From contig NZ_FOZX01000016.1 of NCBI RefSeq assembly GCF_900116135.1, positions 1 through 51,929 on the forward strand: DNA of 51,929 nucleotides, in the 5' to 3' direction. The translations under genes were made by a program, and so were the position numbers. The DNA comes from Saccharopolyspora flava. Its GTDB lineage: Bacteria; Actinomycetota; Actinomycetes; Mycobacteriales; Pseudonocardiaceae. The notes beneath the pieces were generated by a model. It worked only from the letters and a program-made list of their open reading frames with translations, ran no database searches and was not told the DNA's origin. Below, one piece after another: positions 7,931 to 16,159 of this stretch (its first letter is position 1; each line of letters opens with the position of its first letter).

Positions 7931-8497
7931 TCAGTCGCGCAGCGGATCGAAGTCCGGGCCGAACTCGTCGTCGTCCTCGTCTTCGAAGCGCGGCCGCTTC
8001 GGCTGCGCCGGAGGCGGGGCCGAAGCAGCAGGCGGGGCCGGGGTTTCGTCCTCCTCGGCCGGGCCGTCCCACTTCGACGACGTCTCGTCGGCGACCTCGT
8101 CGTCCGGCTGCTCGGGGAACCGCTCGCGGAGGTTGTCCAGCATCATCGCGCGCGTCTGCTGGTCCTCGTCGCCGAGCGTCGCCTGCATCGTCTCGCCGAC
8201 CTTGGCGGCGATGTCGGCCTGCGCGCGGTGCATCGTCGACAGGATCTGCGCGGCGAGCTCGTTCGGCGCCATCGAGCGGATCTTGTCGGTGAACTCCAGG
8301 TCCGTGACGCTGCCGTCGGCGCGCACGGTCACCTTGATGCGCCCGTCAGGGCTGCTGGCCGACAGCCTCAGCTGCTCGGTCTGCGCCTGAACCTCCTGGT
8401 AGCGCTGGGCCTTCTCGGCGAAACCCTGCGCCCACTGCTGAATCCGGCGTTCCGCCTCGTCCGGGTCCGCCCCGGCGACCGCGAATCCTCCGGTCAT
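7931..8497 (-). CDS. YbaB/EbfC-family protein of ESX-toxin operon
   Basis: This is a 188-aa protein. Residues 20-125 match the YbaB/EbfC fold: a long helix (RRIQQWAQGFAEKAQRYQEV), a small beta sheet (DGRIKVTVRADGSVTDLEF) and a second helix. An acidic, Pro/Ala-rich tail ends the protein. YbaB proteins are small nucleoid-associated dimers, but copies inside ESX/WXG operons of actinobacteria may act as secretion partners; that role is unproven. The start has cggaggt upstream. It lies between the EspC-like gene and the RHS toxin, 34 bp before the toxin, and is clearly co-transcribed. Confidence 0.7.
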   Translation of the reverse strand: MTGGFAVAGADPDEAERRIQQWAQGFAEKAQRYQEVQAQTEQLRLSASSPDGRIKVTVRADGSVTDLEFTDKIRSMAPNELAAQILSTMHRAQADIAAKVGETMQATLGDEDQQTRAMMLDNLRERFPEQPDDEVADETSSKWDGPAEEDETPAPPAASAPPPAQPKRPRFEDEDDDEFGPDFDPLRD

Positions 8498-8553
8498 CGC
8501 ACAACCTCCGTCAAAAACTCGAAAACCTCGGTGTTCACCGGTGAATCAGCCTG

Positions 8554-8964
8554 CTACGCAGGAGTGTTGCGCTCGGTCGGCCGCAGGTCGCCCTGCATCG
8601 CGGGCGTGCCCACGGGCGGGACGCCGCGCAGCGCCAGGGCCGAACGGTCCACCTCGACCGCCTCGTCGAACTTCTTCAGCTCGCCGGAGTTCGCGTCGTC
8701 GGTGTCGAGGTAGTCCTTGGCGCTGGCGCGCACGTTCTCGGCCGTGACCGTCACGCCCTCCTTCGCCGCCTTCAGCGCGCTCAGCCCGTCCTGCTCCATC
8801 GGGTTGACGATCGGCGGCAGGAACGAGCACAGGATCCCGTAGGCCTCGTCGGACATGCTCACGCTCTCGGCCGCCGCGATCGCGGTGTCCAGCCGGTCGG
8901 TCAGCCCCTCCAGGTGGCTGGCGTGGGCGGTCAGGTCTTCGGCCTGGACCTGGAACGACGTCAT
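8554..8964 (-). CDS. EspC-like type VII secretion target
   Basis: This is a 136-aa helical protein resembling the EspC/DUF2580 family of ESX-associated proteins. Residues 1-90 form two helices (HASHLEGLTDRLDTAIAAAE and EQDGLSALKAAKEGVTVTAE). A middle segment, AYGILCSFLPPIVNPMEQ, is typical of the family at its helical turn. The tail is disordered. It is expected to be exported as a partner of, or chaperone for, the neighbouring PPE-like and RHS proteins. A gggggat ribosome binding site supports the ATG. It lies 22 bp after the EspG-like gene in the same operon. Confidence 0.65.
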   Translation of the reverse strand: MTSFQVQAEDLTAHASHLEGLTDRLDTAIAAAESVSMSDEAYGILCSFLPPIVNPMEQDGLSALKAAKEGVTVTAENVRASAKDYLDTDDANSGELKKFDEAVEVDRSALALRGVPPVGTPAMQGDLRPTERNTPA

Positions 8965-8986
8965 GGATCCCCCATCCTTCGGTGCG

Positions 8987-9739
8987 TCAGGCCGCTTCGG
9001 CCAGGACGTCGGCGAGGCGGTGTTCGATCTTCTTGTTATCGGCCGGGGCGATGGACAGCCACGCGTCCTTGCCGACCATGAGGTAGCGGCCCTGGTCGGT
9101 GTCGAACCAGGTCACGAGGGTTGTGGCGCGTCTGGTTCCGCGTGAAACGCCGAACTGGCCGCCCGCACGGCGGGTGTGGGCGAGGTCGAGCACGACGGCC
9201 GCCTCCTGCGGCGACAGACCGGCCTTGACCAGGGCCACGTCCTCCTCGACGTCGCCGCCGAACGGGTCGTCGTCGTCCTCGGCCAGGGCCTTCTCCAGGG
9301 CGTCGGCGGGCACCGAGATCGCCCGCTGCTGACCCGGCTCGCTCGGCGGGAGCACGGCCACGGCCGACAGGGCCAGGGCGGTCGGGCGGATCTCGGTCAG
9401 CCGCAGCTCCTCGCCGACCAGCTCCGCGACCACGCCGCTGCGGTGGTTCACCGCCGCGAGCGCGCGGATCGGCCCGTCGCGGTGCCCGACCGCGTCCACC
9501 GCCGCGTCGTGGTCCACCAGCAGCCGCAGCGCGCTCGCCAGCCGCGGGTCGAGCTCGCCGTCGGTGGCGAGCCCGCGCCGGGCCAGCTCCCGGAACGCCT
9601 CCTCGGTGCGCTCGGCGCGTTCGCGCATCGTCGTGCCGAGGCTCGGGACCTGTAGCGGGTACGGGGGCCGTCCGAGCTCCAGCGCCGCGAAGAGCAAGTC
9701 GAACTCAGCGGCGGAGAGCACGAAGTCCGGGTTCGTCAT
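8987..9739 (-). CDS. EspG-family ESX secretion chaperone
   Basis: This is a 250-aa cytosolic protein resembling the ESX secretion-associated EspG family (PF14011), whose members bind PE/PPE pairs and deliver them to the secretion machine. The N terminus (FVLSAAEFDLLFAALELG) and the late beta segment (RRATTLVTWFDTDQGRYLMV) are family-like, and the length is close to the usual 250-290 aa. Its ATG overlaps the stop of the upstream PPE-like gene by four bases (ATGA), indicating translational coupling between chaperone and client. Confidence 0.75.
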   Translation of the reverse strand: MTNPDFVLSAAEFDLLFAALELGRPPYPLQVPSLGTTMRERAERTEEAFRELARRGLATDGELDPRLASALRLLVDHDAAVDAVGHRDGPIRALAAVNHRSGVVAELVGEELRLTEIRPTALALSAVAVLPPSEPGQQRAISVPADALEKALAEDDDDPFGGDVEEDVALVKAGLSPQEAAVVLDLAHTRRAGGQFGVSRGTRRATTLVTWFDTDQGRYLMVGKDAWLSIAPADNKKIEHRLADVLAEAA

Positions 9740-11256
9740 CCCTCGCTCTTCTTCCTCTTCTTGCCCTCGCCGATGACCGGCGGCGGGAGGTCCTTGCCCG
9801 GCACCTCGACGACGGGTCCGCCCTCGACGTACTTGGCCTTGCGCTCCTCGTCCTGACCGCCCTGGCCGCGGTTGCCCATCCCGGCGCCGCCCATCATCCC
9901 GCCGGCGCCACCGGAAGCGGGCTGACCGGGAGCCTGCTGGCCACCGGCCGGAGCCTGGGCGGGGCCGCCGTGCTCACCGGCTCCCCCGGTACCGGTCGAG
10001 CCGCCGGGGGTCATGCCGCCGGACATCCCACCGGCCGCACCACCTGCCGCACCGCCTCCGGGCGGCATCGGCGGGGTGAAACCGCCTGCGGCACCGGGAG
10101 ATCCACCGGCCGCCTTGGTCTGCCCGATCGGCGGGACATCGCCGCGAGGACCGGACGTGCCCGGGATCGGGGGCATCGTGCCGTCGCGGTCCCGGTCGTC
10201 GGCCCCGGGGCGACGCGCGCCGGGCCTCTGCACCGGCCGCATCTTGCGGGTCTTCTCCGCCTGCCGATCGCCGCCCCCGGAGGCGTGCTGCGTCGATCCC
10301 TGATGCGTGCTCCGGGACTTGTAGTCGCTCAGCGACGGCGGTTTCGGCGTCGAGCGGGCGCTCGCGGGTTTGACCGGGCTGGCCCGCACCGTCGGCGCGT
10401 CCGTCGCGCTCGGTCCGGTGAGCTTGGGGACCTGCATCTTCGCCGTGGGCGCGTTCGCCCCGGCCTGCCCGGTCTGCGCCGCCAGCGGTGCCCCGGCCGG
10501 TCCGGTACCGGCGGGCCCTGCCGGCGGCGAAGCCTGCTGCCCGGGAGGAGCCGAGGTGGGCCGCATCAGCTTCTGGGTCGCCTCGGCTCCGCCACCGGCG
10601 AACTGCTGCTGCGTCGAGGCGGGCCCGTCTCCCTCGGGAGCGGACTCGTGCCCCTCAGGGGTCGGGCGGTCCGCCTTCGGCGGCTTGATCTCCTCGATCA
10701 GGTCCGGCGGCTTGGTGAAGGTCGGGGTGTCGGCGTCGACGCCGCGGGAGTCCTGCTCCATCCGCGTCATCACGCGCACCGCCTGCTCGTGCGCGTCGGA
10801 GGCCTTCTCCTCGGTGACGCGCAGGTCCACCGCCGCCTGGGCGAAGGCCGCCAGGTTGTCGGTGGAGAAGAGCACCGCGACGCGGTCGCGCAGGACCTCG
10901 GTGTCCTTCGGCTCCGGCATCTCGGCCTTGGCCTTCTCCATGATCCGGCCCTGCTCGGACAGCCGATCGGCCAGCGCACCGGCGGAGTCACCGGCGTCGC
11001 GGCTCCAGTCGGCCAGCTCGCGGATCGCCGCGCGGGCGGCGTCGGCGGCCTCGCCCTGCCAGCCGGATTCGGTGTCGCGCAGCTTCTCCGCCATCCGGTC
11101 GGCGGATTCGGCCATCTCGCGGCCGAGCTTCGTCCACTCCTCGGCGAGCTCACCGACCCGCCCGGGATCGTTGTCGACGTGCACCGCGTCGTAGAGCTCC
11201 CGGTGGCTGCGCGACGCCCAGTTCTGCGTCTCCACCAGCACGAGGTCCTGAGACAT
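9736..11256 (-). CDS. PPE/WXG-like ESX substrate with Gly/Pro-rich tail
   Basis: This is a 506-aa protein. The first ~170 residues are a helical PPE-like module (SHRELYDAVHVDND, then a DTESGWQGEAADAARAA turn that holds the WxG). The rest is a long low-complexity region rich in Pro, Gly, Ala and Thr, ending in a basic GEGKKRKKSEG tail. Such proteins are EspG clients exported by ESX systems and common in Pseudonocardiaceae. I chose the ATG at 11256 because ggggag lies three bases upstream; the ATG at 11274 has none. It is coupled to espG downstream. The tail composition varies greatly among relatives and gives no function. Confidence 0.7.
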   Translation of the reverse strand: MSQDLVLVETQNWASRSHRELYDAVHVDNDPGRVGELAEEWTKLGREMAESADRMAEKLRDTESGWQGEAADAARAAIRELADWSRDAGDSAGALADRLSEQGRIMEKAKAEMPEPKDTEVLRDRVAVLFSTDNLAAFAQAAVDLRVTEEKASDAHEQAVRVMTRMEQDSRGVDADTPTFTKPPDLIEEIKPPKADRPTPEGHESAPEGDGPASTQQQFAGGGAEATQKLMRPTSAPPGQQASPPAGPAGTGPAGAPLAAQTGQAGANAPTAKMQVPKLTGPSATDAPTVRASPVKPASARSTPKPPSLSDYKSRSTHQGSTQHASGGGDRQAEKTRKMRPVQRPGARRPGADDRDRDGTMPPIPGTSGPRGDVPPIGQTKAAGGSPGAAGGFTPPMPPGGGAAGGAAGGMSGGMTPGGSTGTGGAGEHGGPAQAPAGGQQAPGQPASGGAGGMMGGAGMGNRGQGGQDEERKAKYVEGGPVVEVPGKDLPPPVIGEGKKRKKSEG

Positions 11257-11279
11257 GTTCTCCCCCGGGGACATTCGGA

Positions 11280-11678
11280 TCAGACGAGCTTCTGGAAGGA
11301 GTCGGCGACGCGCTCGTCGGTCTCGCGGTAGGTGCGCATCGCGCCCTCGATCGCGTCCCGCGCGTCGGCCAGGACCTCCCGGTAGCGGGTGAGCACCGCG
11401 ACCAGCGAGCGCTCGTCACCTTCGGCGCGTCCGGCGAACTTGCCCGACATCGCGGTGGCGACCGGGTTCTGCCCGAAAGGTGCCTCCCGCGCGAGGTTCT
11501 GAGCTCGCGACAGCCAGGAGTCCACTTCGGAGAGTCGCGCGTCCAGCGCGGAGCGGAGCGTCTCGCCCGCGTCCGGGTTCAGCTTCAGGTCCAGCTCACC
11601 GACGGCATCGCGCACGGCCGCAACGGATTCCGTCGACTCGGCCAGCGACCGGGATGCCTTCTCATCCGGCCCGTTCAT
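11280..11678 (-). CDS. Small helical protein, first gene of ESX-toxin operon
   Basis: This is a 132-aa all-helical protein (EKASRSLAESTESVAAV, LARYREVLADARDAIEGA-type helices; the visible core is VLTRYREVLADARDAIEG). It is probably the PE-like or WXG-like partner of the PPE-like protein that follows 23 bp downstream, although no WxG or PE motif is visible. The ATG at 11678 has ggggga upstream, while an in-frame start 12 codons earlier lacks one. It is the first gene of the leftward cassette that ends with the RHS toxin. Confidence 0.6.
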   Translation of the reverse strand: MNGPDEKASRSLAESTESVAAVRDAVGELDLKLNPDAGETLRSALDARLSEVDSWLSRAQNLAREAPFGQNPVATAMSGKFAGRAEGDERSLVAVLTRYREVLADARDAIEGAMRTYRETDERVADSFQKLV

Positions 11679-11913
11679 CGATTCCCCCAGAACAGCACGA
11701 AAAAGCGACCCCAATCCCCTTGCACATGATCAACGTCCGCAGGGCCACACTATCCACACGTGTCGAACCGACCAGCGGTTCACCGCCATCGTGATCAGTT
11801 GTTTACCTCGGCGGCGAAAAGTGTGAGATGACCGACGAGAACGGCGAGCAACCCTGCCGCGACGGCATGAATTCTTCCGCCGTCACCCGGCAGAATTCCG
11901 CGTCTCAGCGGGA

Positions 11914-12486
11914 TCAGCCGGGCGCCTTCGGGAGGAACTTGAGGCGCTGATCCATGTCGGCCACGTCGGCCTGGAGCTCGCCGAGAGCCCGTTCCATCGA
12001 AGCGACCTGACCCGCCACGTCGGCGACGTTCCCGCTGGTCCCGGACACGTTGCGGTTCATCGCGTCCATGCGCTCGGTGATGCCGCGCAGCTCCCCGCTC
12101 ATCCGCTGGATGCTCGCCGCCACCGACGGGAGTCCCGCGGTGTCGCTCTGCAACGTCACGATGGTCCGGCTCAAACTCGCGATCTGCCCGTTGAGCGCGC
12201 CGACGCTCTCCGCCATGTTCGGGAACGGCCCCATCAAATCGCGCATGGCCACGATGTTCCGGTCGAGTTGGGACATCTCCGATTTGAGCGATTCGAGGGT
12301 TTCGAGCGCGGAAAGCTGCCGGTTCGTGCGATCCAGATTGGCGGTGACCGATTCGAGCTGGGAATGCATCCGGGAGAAGTTGTACTGCAGAAGACCCATC
12401 GTCACGAGGTAGACGACGGCACCGCCGATCACCAGGAGTCGTATCGTCCGCTTCCCGCCCGGACCGCCCGCCAGGTCGCCCACCAT
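11914..12486 (-). CDS. Membrane-anchored coiled-coil protein
   Basis: This is a 190-aa protein with an N-terminal membrane segment (LLVIGGAVVYLVTMGLLQY) followed by about 150 residues of continuous coiled coil (LESVTANLDRTNRQLSALE, IASLSRTIVTLQSD). The short N terminus has GGKR before the membrane span, suggesting that the coiled coil lies outside the cytoplasm. I know no enzymatic family for it. The ATG at 12486 has ggag upstream. It is next to the ESX toxin operon on the same strand, but a 235-bp gap argues for a separate transcript. Confidence 0.65.
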   Translation of the reverse strand: MVGDLAGGPGGKRTIRLLVIGGAVVYLVTMGLLQYNFSRMHSQLESVTANLDRTNRQLSALETLESLKSEMSQLDRNIVAMRDLMGPFPNMAESVGALNGQIASLSRTIVTLQSDTAGLPSVAASIQRMSGELRGITERMDAMNRNVSGTSGNVADVAGQVASMERALGELQADVADMDQRLKFLPKAPG

Positions 12487-12600
12487 CACGCACTCCCTCG
12501 CAAGCCGGCACCACGCCGCCACCAACCTAACGACACCACCCCACCCCCGTGACGAAGACGGGAGTCACGTCACTGTCATGCAGGCCCGTGGAGGACAGAT

Positions 12601-12678
12601 GCGGACCCGTCGATGCGAGGGGCTCCGCTGAAGAAGAAGCTGGACCCGCAACCCTCAAGAGCATGAGGACGGGTCCGC
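12601..12678. repeat. Inverted repeat in divergent promoter region
   Basis: The 11-bp arms gcggacccgtc (12601-12611) and gacgggtccgc (12668-12678) are perfect complements separated by 56 bases. They sit between the divergent genes starting at 12486 and 12751. The structure could be an untranslated-RNA fold or a decayed element. Nothing else is visible in the gap. Confidence 0.4.
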
Positions 12679-12750
12679 GTCGACCACCTTACACACCTCG
12701 CTGGCCACGCCCCGTCGTGCCAGTTTCCGGGGTTGGGGGAGACTGGGGTG

Positions 12751-13773
12751 ATGACTCAGGAGTCGCCCGCGTTGCAGGAGGCCCGGCGGATCGCCGAGGA
12801 CGTGCTCTTCCCCGCCGCGCTGGAGGTCGACGCCGCCGAGCGCGTTCCGGAGAGCCACCTGGAGCTGCTCGCCGAGCGCGGCTTCTACGGTCTCGCGGCC
12901 TCGCCGGAGACGACCCCGCTCGACGTCGGTGACTTCCCCTCGGTGCTGCGGCTCATCGAGGTCCTCGCGAGCGGGTGCCTGACCACGACGTTCGTGTGGA
13001 TCCAGCACCACGGCGTGCTCGCCGCGGCCGAGACCACCAAGAACCGCAACCTGCGCGAGAACTACCTGTCGGACCTGGTCAGAGGCAAGCGCCGGGGCGG
13101 GATCGCGCTCGGCTCGGCGCTGCGGACCGGTCCGGCACCGCTGCGCGCGGAACCGGTCGTCGGCGGCTACCTGCTGGAGGGCGAGGCGCCCTGGTTCACC
13201 GGGTGGGGCATGGTCGACTCGCTGCTGGTCGCCGGGCACACCTCCGACGACACGCTGGTGTTCGCGATGCTCGACGTGGCCGAGAGCGACGTGCTGCACG
13301 CCGAACCGCTGGACCTCATCGCCGTGCAGGCCAGCGGCACCGTGACGCTGCGGTTCAACCGCTACTTCGTGCCGCGCGACCGGATCGCCTCCACCGTGCC
13401 GCAGTCCGACTACCTGCAGGGCGACTCGGGGTCGGTGCGCTTCAACGGGGCGCTGGCGCTGGGCGTGGCCGGGCGCGCGATCGCGCTGCTCGGCGACGAC
13501 GCGGGCGATCTGCCCGCCCAGCTGGAGGCGACGCGGGCGCGGCTCGTCGAGGCCACCGCCGAGGAGCTCTCCGAGGTGCGGGCGCAGGCCTCCGAGCTGG
13601 CGATGCGCGCGGCCTCGGCCGCGGCGGTGCACCACGGCAGCCGGTCGGTGCTGCCGGGCAGTCACGCGCAGCGGCTGGTCCGCGAGGCCACGTTCCTGCT
13701 GCTGTTCGGCTCGCGGCCGTCGATCAAGTCCGCGCTGCTGGACCGGCTCACCGCTCGGCGAGAACCCGCTTGA
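12751..13773 (+). CDS. Acyl-CoA dehydrogenase-like protein
   Basis: This is a 340-aa flavoprotein-like protein of the acyl-CoA dehydrogenase family. It has the N-terminal helical domain (EARRIAEDVLFPAALEVDAA; LLAERGFYGLAASPE), the beta domain (GGYLLEGEAPWFTGWG, TLRFNRYFVPRDRI) and a C-terminal helical part (LREATFLLLFGSRPSIK-like; seen as REATFLLLFGSRPS). Known family members oxidise acyl-CoA thioesters with FAD. I cannot assign the substrate, and the catalytic glutamate is not obvious, so it may be a non-classical member. I took the ATG at 12751. Its 3' end overlaps the convergent acyl-CoA ligase by 26 bp. Confidence 0.75.
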   Translation: MTQESPALQEARRIAEDVLFPAALEVDAAERVPESHLELLAERGFYGLAASPETTPLDVGDFPSVLRLIEVLASGCLTTTFVWIQHHGVLAAAETTKNRNLRENYLSDLVRGKRRGGIALGSALRTGPAPLRAEPVVGGYLLEGEAPWFTGWGMVDSLLVAGHTSDDTLVFAMLDVAESDVLHAEPLDLIAVQASGTVTLRFNRYFVPRDRIASTVPQSDYLQGDSGSVRFNGALALGVAGRAIALLGDDAGDLPAQLEATRARLVEATAEELSEVRAQASELAMRAASAAAVHHGSRSVLPGSHAQRLVREATFLLLFGSRPSIKSALLDRLTARREPA

Positions 13774-15346
13774 GGATCTTGCCCGACGCGTTGCGGGGCA
13801 GCTCTCCGACGAACTCCACCGAGCGCGGCAGCTTGAAGTTGGCGAGCCGCTGCTTGCAGAAGGCCAGCACCGCCTCCTCGGTCAGCGAGTCGTCGCCGAC
13901 CACGTAGGCCTTGCCGACCTCGCCGAGCCGCTCGTGCGGCACCCCGATGACCGCCACGTCGCGCACGCCGTCGAGGTAGGCCAGGGCCTGCTCGACCTCG
14001 GCCGGGTAGACGTTGAAACCGCCGCAGACGTACATGTCCTTGAGCCGGTCGGTGATGCGCAGGTAGCCGTGCTCGTCGAGGACGCCGATGTCGCCGGTGT
14101 GCAGCCGGCCGTCGGCGTCGATGGCGTGCGCGGTGGCGCCCGGGTCGTCGAGGTAGCCCCGCATCACGTTGGGGCCGCGCAGCACCACCTCGCCCGCCTG
14201 TCCCGGGGGCATCTCGCGGCCGTCGGCGTCGACGACCGCGACCTCGAATCCGGCGGCGCCCCGGCCGCAGGTGTGCGCGACGGTCTCCGCGTCGTCACCC
14301 GGCCGGCACATGGTCGCCACGACGGCCTCGGTGAGGCCGTAGGCGGTGAGGACGGTGTCGAAGCCCAGGTCGGAGCGCATGCGCTCGACCAGCGCGACGG
14401 GCACCGTGGCCGCGCCGGTGACCGCCAGCCGCAGCCCCGGCAGCTCGCGGCCGCCGCGTTCCGGGGCGTGCAGCAGGGTTTGGAAGATGGTGGGCGCGGC
14501 CGCCAGGATCGAAATGCGCTCGGTGTCGATGACGTCGAGCGTCCCGGCCGCGTCGAAGATCGCCTGCGGCAGCATCGTGGTGCCGGTCAGCAGGCACACC
14601 AGGATCCCGGCCTTGTAGCCGAAGCTGTGCGAGAACGGGTTGACCAGCAGGTACCGGTCGCCCTTGCGGACCGCGCCGCACTCCGCCCACGCCGCGGCCA
14701 CCCCGAGGGACTGGCGGTGCAGCGACATCACACCCTTGGCGCGCCCGGTGGTGCCGGAGGTGAACAGCACGTCGGCGAGGTCGTCGGCGGTGACCGCGTC
14801 CGCGCGGCGCTCGACCTCGGCTTCGGGCACCTTCGCGGCGAGGCCGGCGATCTCGTCCCAGTCGTGCACGCCCGGTCCGGCGGGGCTCGCGGTGCCGAGG
14901 GGCACGCGCAGGACCGCGCGCAGCTCGGGCAGTCCGGCGACGACCTCGCCCGGGCCCTCGCCCGCGGCCTCGTGGATGCCGGCGAGCCGGTCCACGCCCA
15001 GGAACTCGTCGGCGACGACCAGCGCGCGGGCCTTGCTGCGGTGCAGCAGCTCGGCGGATTCGACGCCGGTGAAGCGGGTGTTCACCGGGATCAGCGTCGC
15101 ACCGGCGTAGGAGGCGCCGAGCGCGGCGAGCACCCAGTGGTGGGAGTTCGGGGAGTTCAGCGCCACCCGGTCGCCGGGCCGGACGCCGACGGCGACGAAC
15201 ATCCGCGCCATCTCCCGGACCCGCTCGGCGAGCTGACCGAAGGTCAGCCGCACCGGTCCGTCCACCAGCGCTTCGACCTCGCCGAAGCGCTCCGCCGCAC
15301 CCCGGACCGCAGCCGGAATCGACTCCACGCCCTGCGCACGAGCCAT
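13748..15346 (-). CDS. Acyl-CoA ligase (AMP-forming, FadD-type)
   Basis: This is a 532-aa member of the ANL superfamily, which activates a carboxylic acid with ATP and transfers it to CoA. Visible motifs are the P-loop LFTSGTTGRAKGVMS, the LTAYGLTEA motif, HTGDIGVLDEHGYLRITDR, and the C-terminal lysine in RNASGKILKR. It looks like a medium-chain or aromatic acid:CoA ligase. The ATG at 15346 has ggagga upstream. It converges with the acyl-CoA dehydrogenase-like gene (26-bp overlap), and the two may act on the same acids. A 64-bp palindromic repeat lies 90 bp upstream. Confidence 0.85.
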   Translation of the reverse strand: MARAQGVESIPAAVRGAAERFGEVEALVDGPVRLTFGQLAERVREMARMFVAVGVRPGDRVALNSPNSHHWVLAALGASYAGATLIPVNTRFTGVESAELLHRSKARALVVADEFLGVDRLAGIHEAAGEGPGEVVAGLPELRAVLRVPLGTASPAGPGVHDWDEIAGLAAKVPEAEVERRADAVTADDLADVLFTSGTTGRAKGVMSLHRQSLGVAAAWAECGAVRKGDRYLLVNPFSHSFGYKAGILVCLLTGTTMLPQAIFDAAGTLDVIDTERISILAAAPTIFQTLLHAPERGGRELPGLRLAVTGAATVPVALVERMRSDLGFDTVLTAYGLTEAVVATMCRPGDDAETVAHTCGRGAAGFEVAVVDADGREMPPGQAGEVVLRGPNVMRGYLDDPGATAHAIDADGRLHTGDIGVLDEHGYLRITDRLKDMYVCGGFNVYPAEVEQALAYLDGVRDVAVIGVPHERLGEVGKAYVVGDDSLTEEAVLAFCKQRLANFKLPRSVEFVGELPRNASGKILKRVLAER

Positions 15347-15435
15347 CTCGTCCTCCCCGGTCGGACACCGCTGTCTCGAACCCGGAAGGCAGCCTACCCA
15401 AGCAAGCACCCGCTTGGTAGCCCCACAGCAAGGGA

Positions 15436-15499
15436 CAGTTTTAGCCATAATTGTCCGGACATAACGGACATTGATCATGGGTGATTATGGCTAAAACTG
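15436..15499 (+). repeat. 64-bp palindromic repeat, copy 1 (MITE-like)
   Basis: The terminal inverted arms CAGTTTTAGCCATAAT and ATTATGGCTAAAACTG bound a 64-bp unit. The reverse complement of this unit matches 38890-38953 at 54 of 64 positions by hand count, with both ends identical. Flanking ggg(a) and (c)ccc extend the palindrome slightly. The core also carries tccggacataacgga. I see no transposase. Its right edge meets the broken transporter gene at 15503. Confidence 0.75.
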
Positions 15500-15502
15500 C
15501 CC

Positions 15503-15748
15503 CCTGGTGACGCACGCGCCCGGGTCCGCTACACCGGGTTCGCCTCGTCGCGCGAGATCGGCGCGGCGCTGGGCGGGTTCTCCCCGCTGGTGGCCTCCGC
15601 GCTGGTGCTCCAGGGCGGAGGCTCCGGGTGGCTGGTGGCGGTGTGGATGATCGCGACCGCTCTGATCTCGCTGGTCGCCTTCGCGTTCTCCCGCGCGACC
15701 AGGAGCGTGGACATCGCGGCGCCGGACACCGACTGCACACAGTCGTGA
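15503..15748 (+). pseudogene. C-terminal fragment of an MHS-family MFS transporter
   Basis: Eighty codons encode the last ~2 membrane helices of a metabolite:H+ symporter-type MFS protein: ARVRYTGFASSREIGAALGG, PLVASALVLQGG, WLVAVWMIATALISLVAFAF, then a short hydrophilic tail. The conserved V-R-Y-T-G motif sits where family members have it. Everything N-terminal (about 350 residues) is missing. The surviving frame begins four bases after the 64-bp palindromic repeat. It has no start codon with a ribosome binding site, so it is a truncated, presumably dead gene. Confidence 0.75.
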
Positions 15749-15769
15749 GGCCGACGCGTCCCCGTCAGA

Positions 15770-15940
15770 TCAGCTGGCCACGGCGGTCGACTCGTCGTCG
15801 TCCGCGGCCTCGGTCAGCTCCGAGACGAACGACGGAGCGGGCGAGAACTGCCACGTGGTGTCGGCCGGGTCGCACAGCTCGTTGGCCAGCTGCTCGTAGA
15901 TCGGCACGCCCTCGGCGGCCTCGGTCTTCTTCTCCCCCAT
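15770..15940 (-). CDS. Small acidic protein (56 aa), hypothetical
   Basis: This 56-residue protein begins MGEKKTEAAEGVPIYEQL and ends with an acidic tail (AADDDESTAVAS). It has a good ribosome binding site (gagggga, 9 bases before the ATG) and strong third-position GC. It has one Cys and the segment ELCDPADTTWQFSPAPSF. I recognise no family; it looks cytosolic and partly disordered. The gene stands alone between the broken transporter and the Rv1733c-like gene. A regulator-binding peptide or RiPP-like precursor cannot be excluded, but no maturation genes are near. Confidence 0.55.
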   Translation of the reverse strand: MGEKKTEAAEGVPIYEQLANELCDPADTTWQFSPAPSFVSELTEAADDDESTAVAS

Positions 15941-16159
15941 TGCCGCGTCCCCTCGTCATCGTCAGCGGGCCCTCTGCATCGTCGACGGGCGAGGATCGGC
16001 CCTCGCCCTGCGATGACGTGCCCGCCTCGGCACCGACGGGCCCGTCAAAGGTGGCGTCCCGCTGTGGAGATCCACGCGGGTACCCAAACACAACGGCAGG
16101 CCCCACTGACAAGTTCGGCGGCAACATTTAACCCTTACGGGTGAAGATCGATTGCTACC

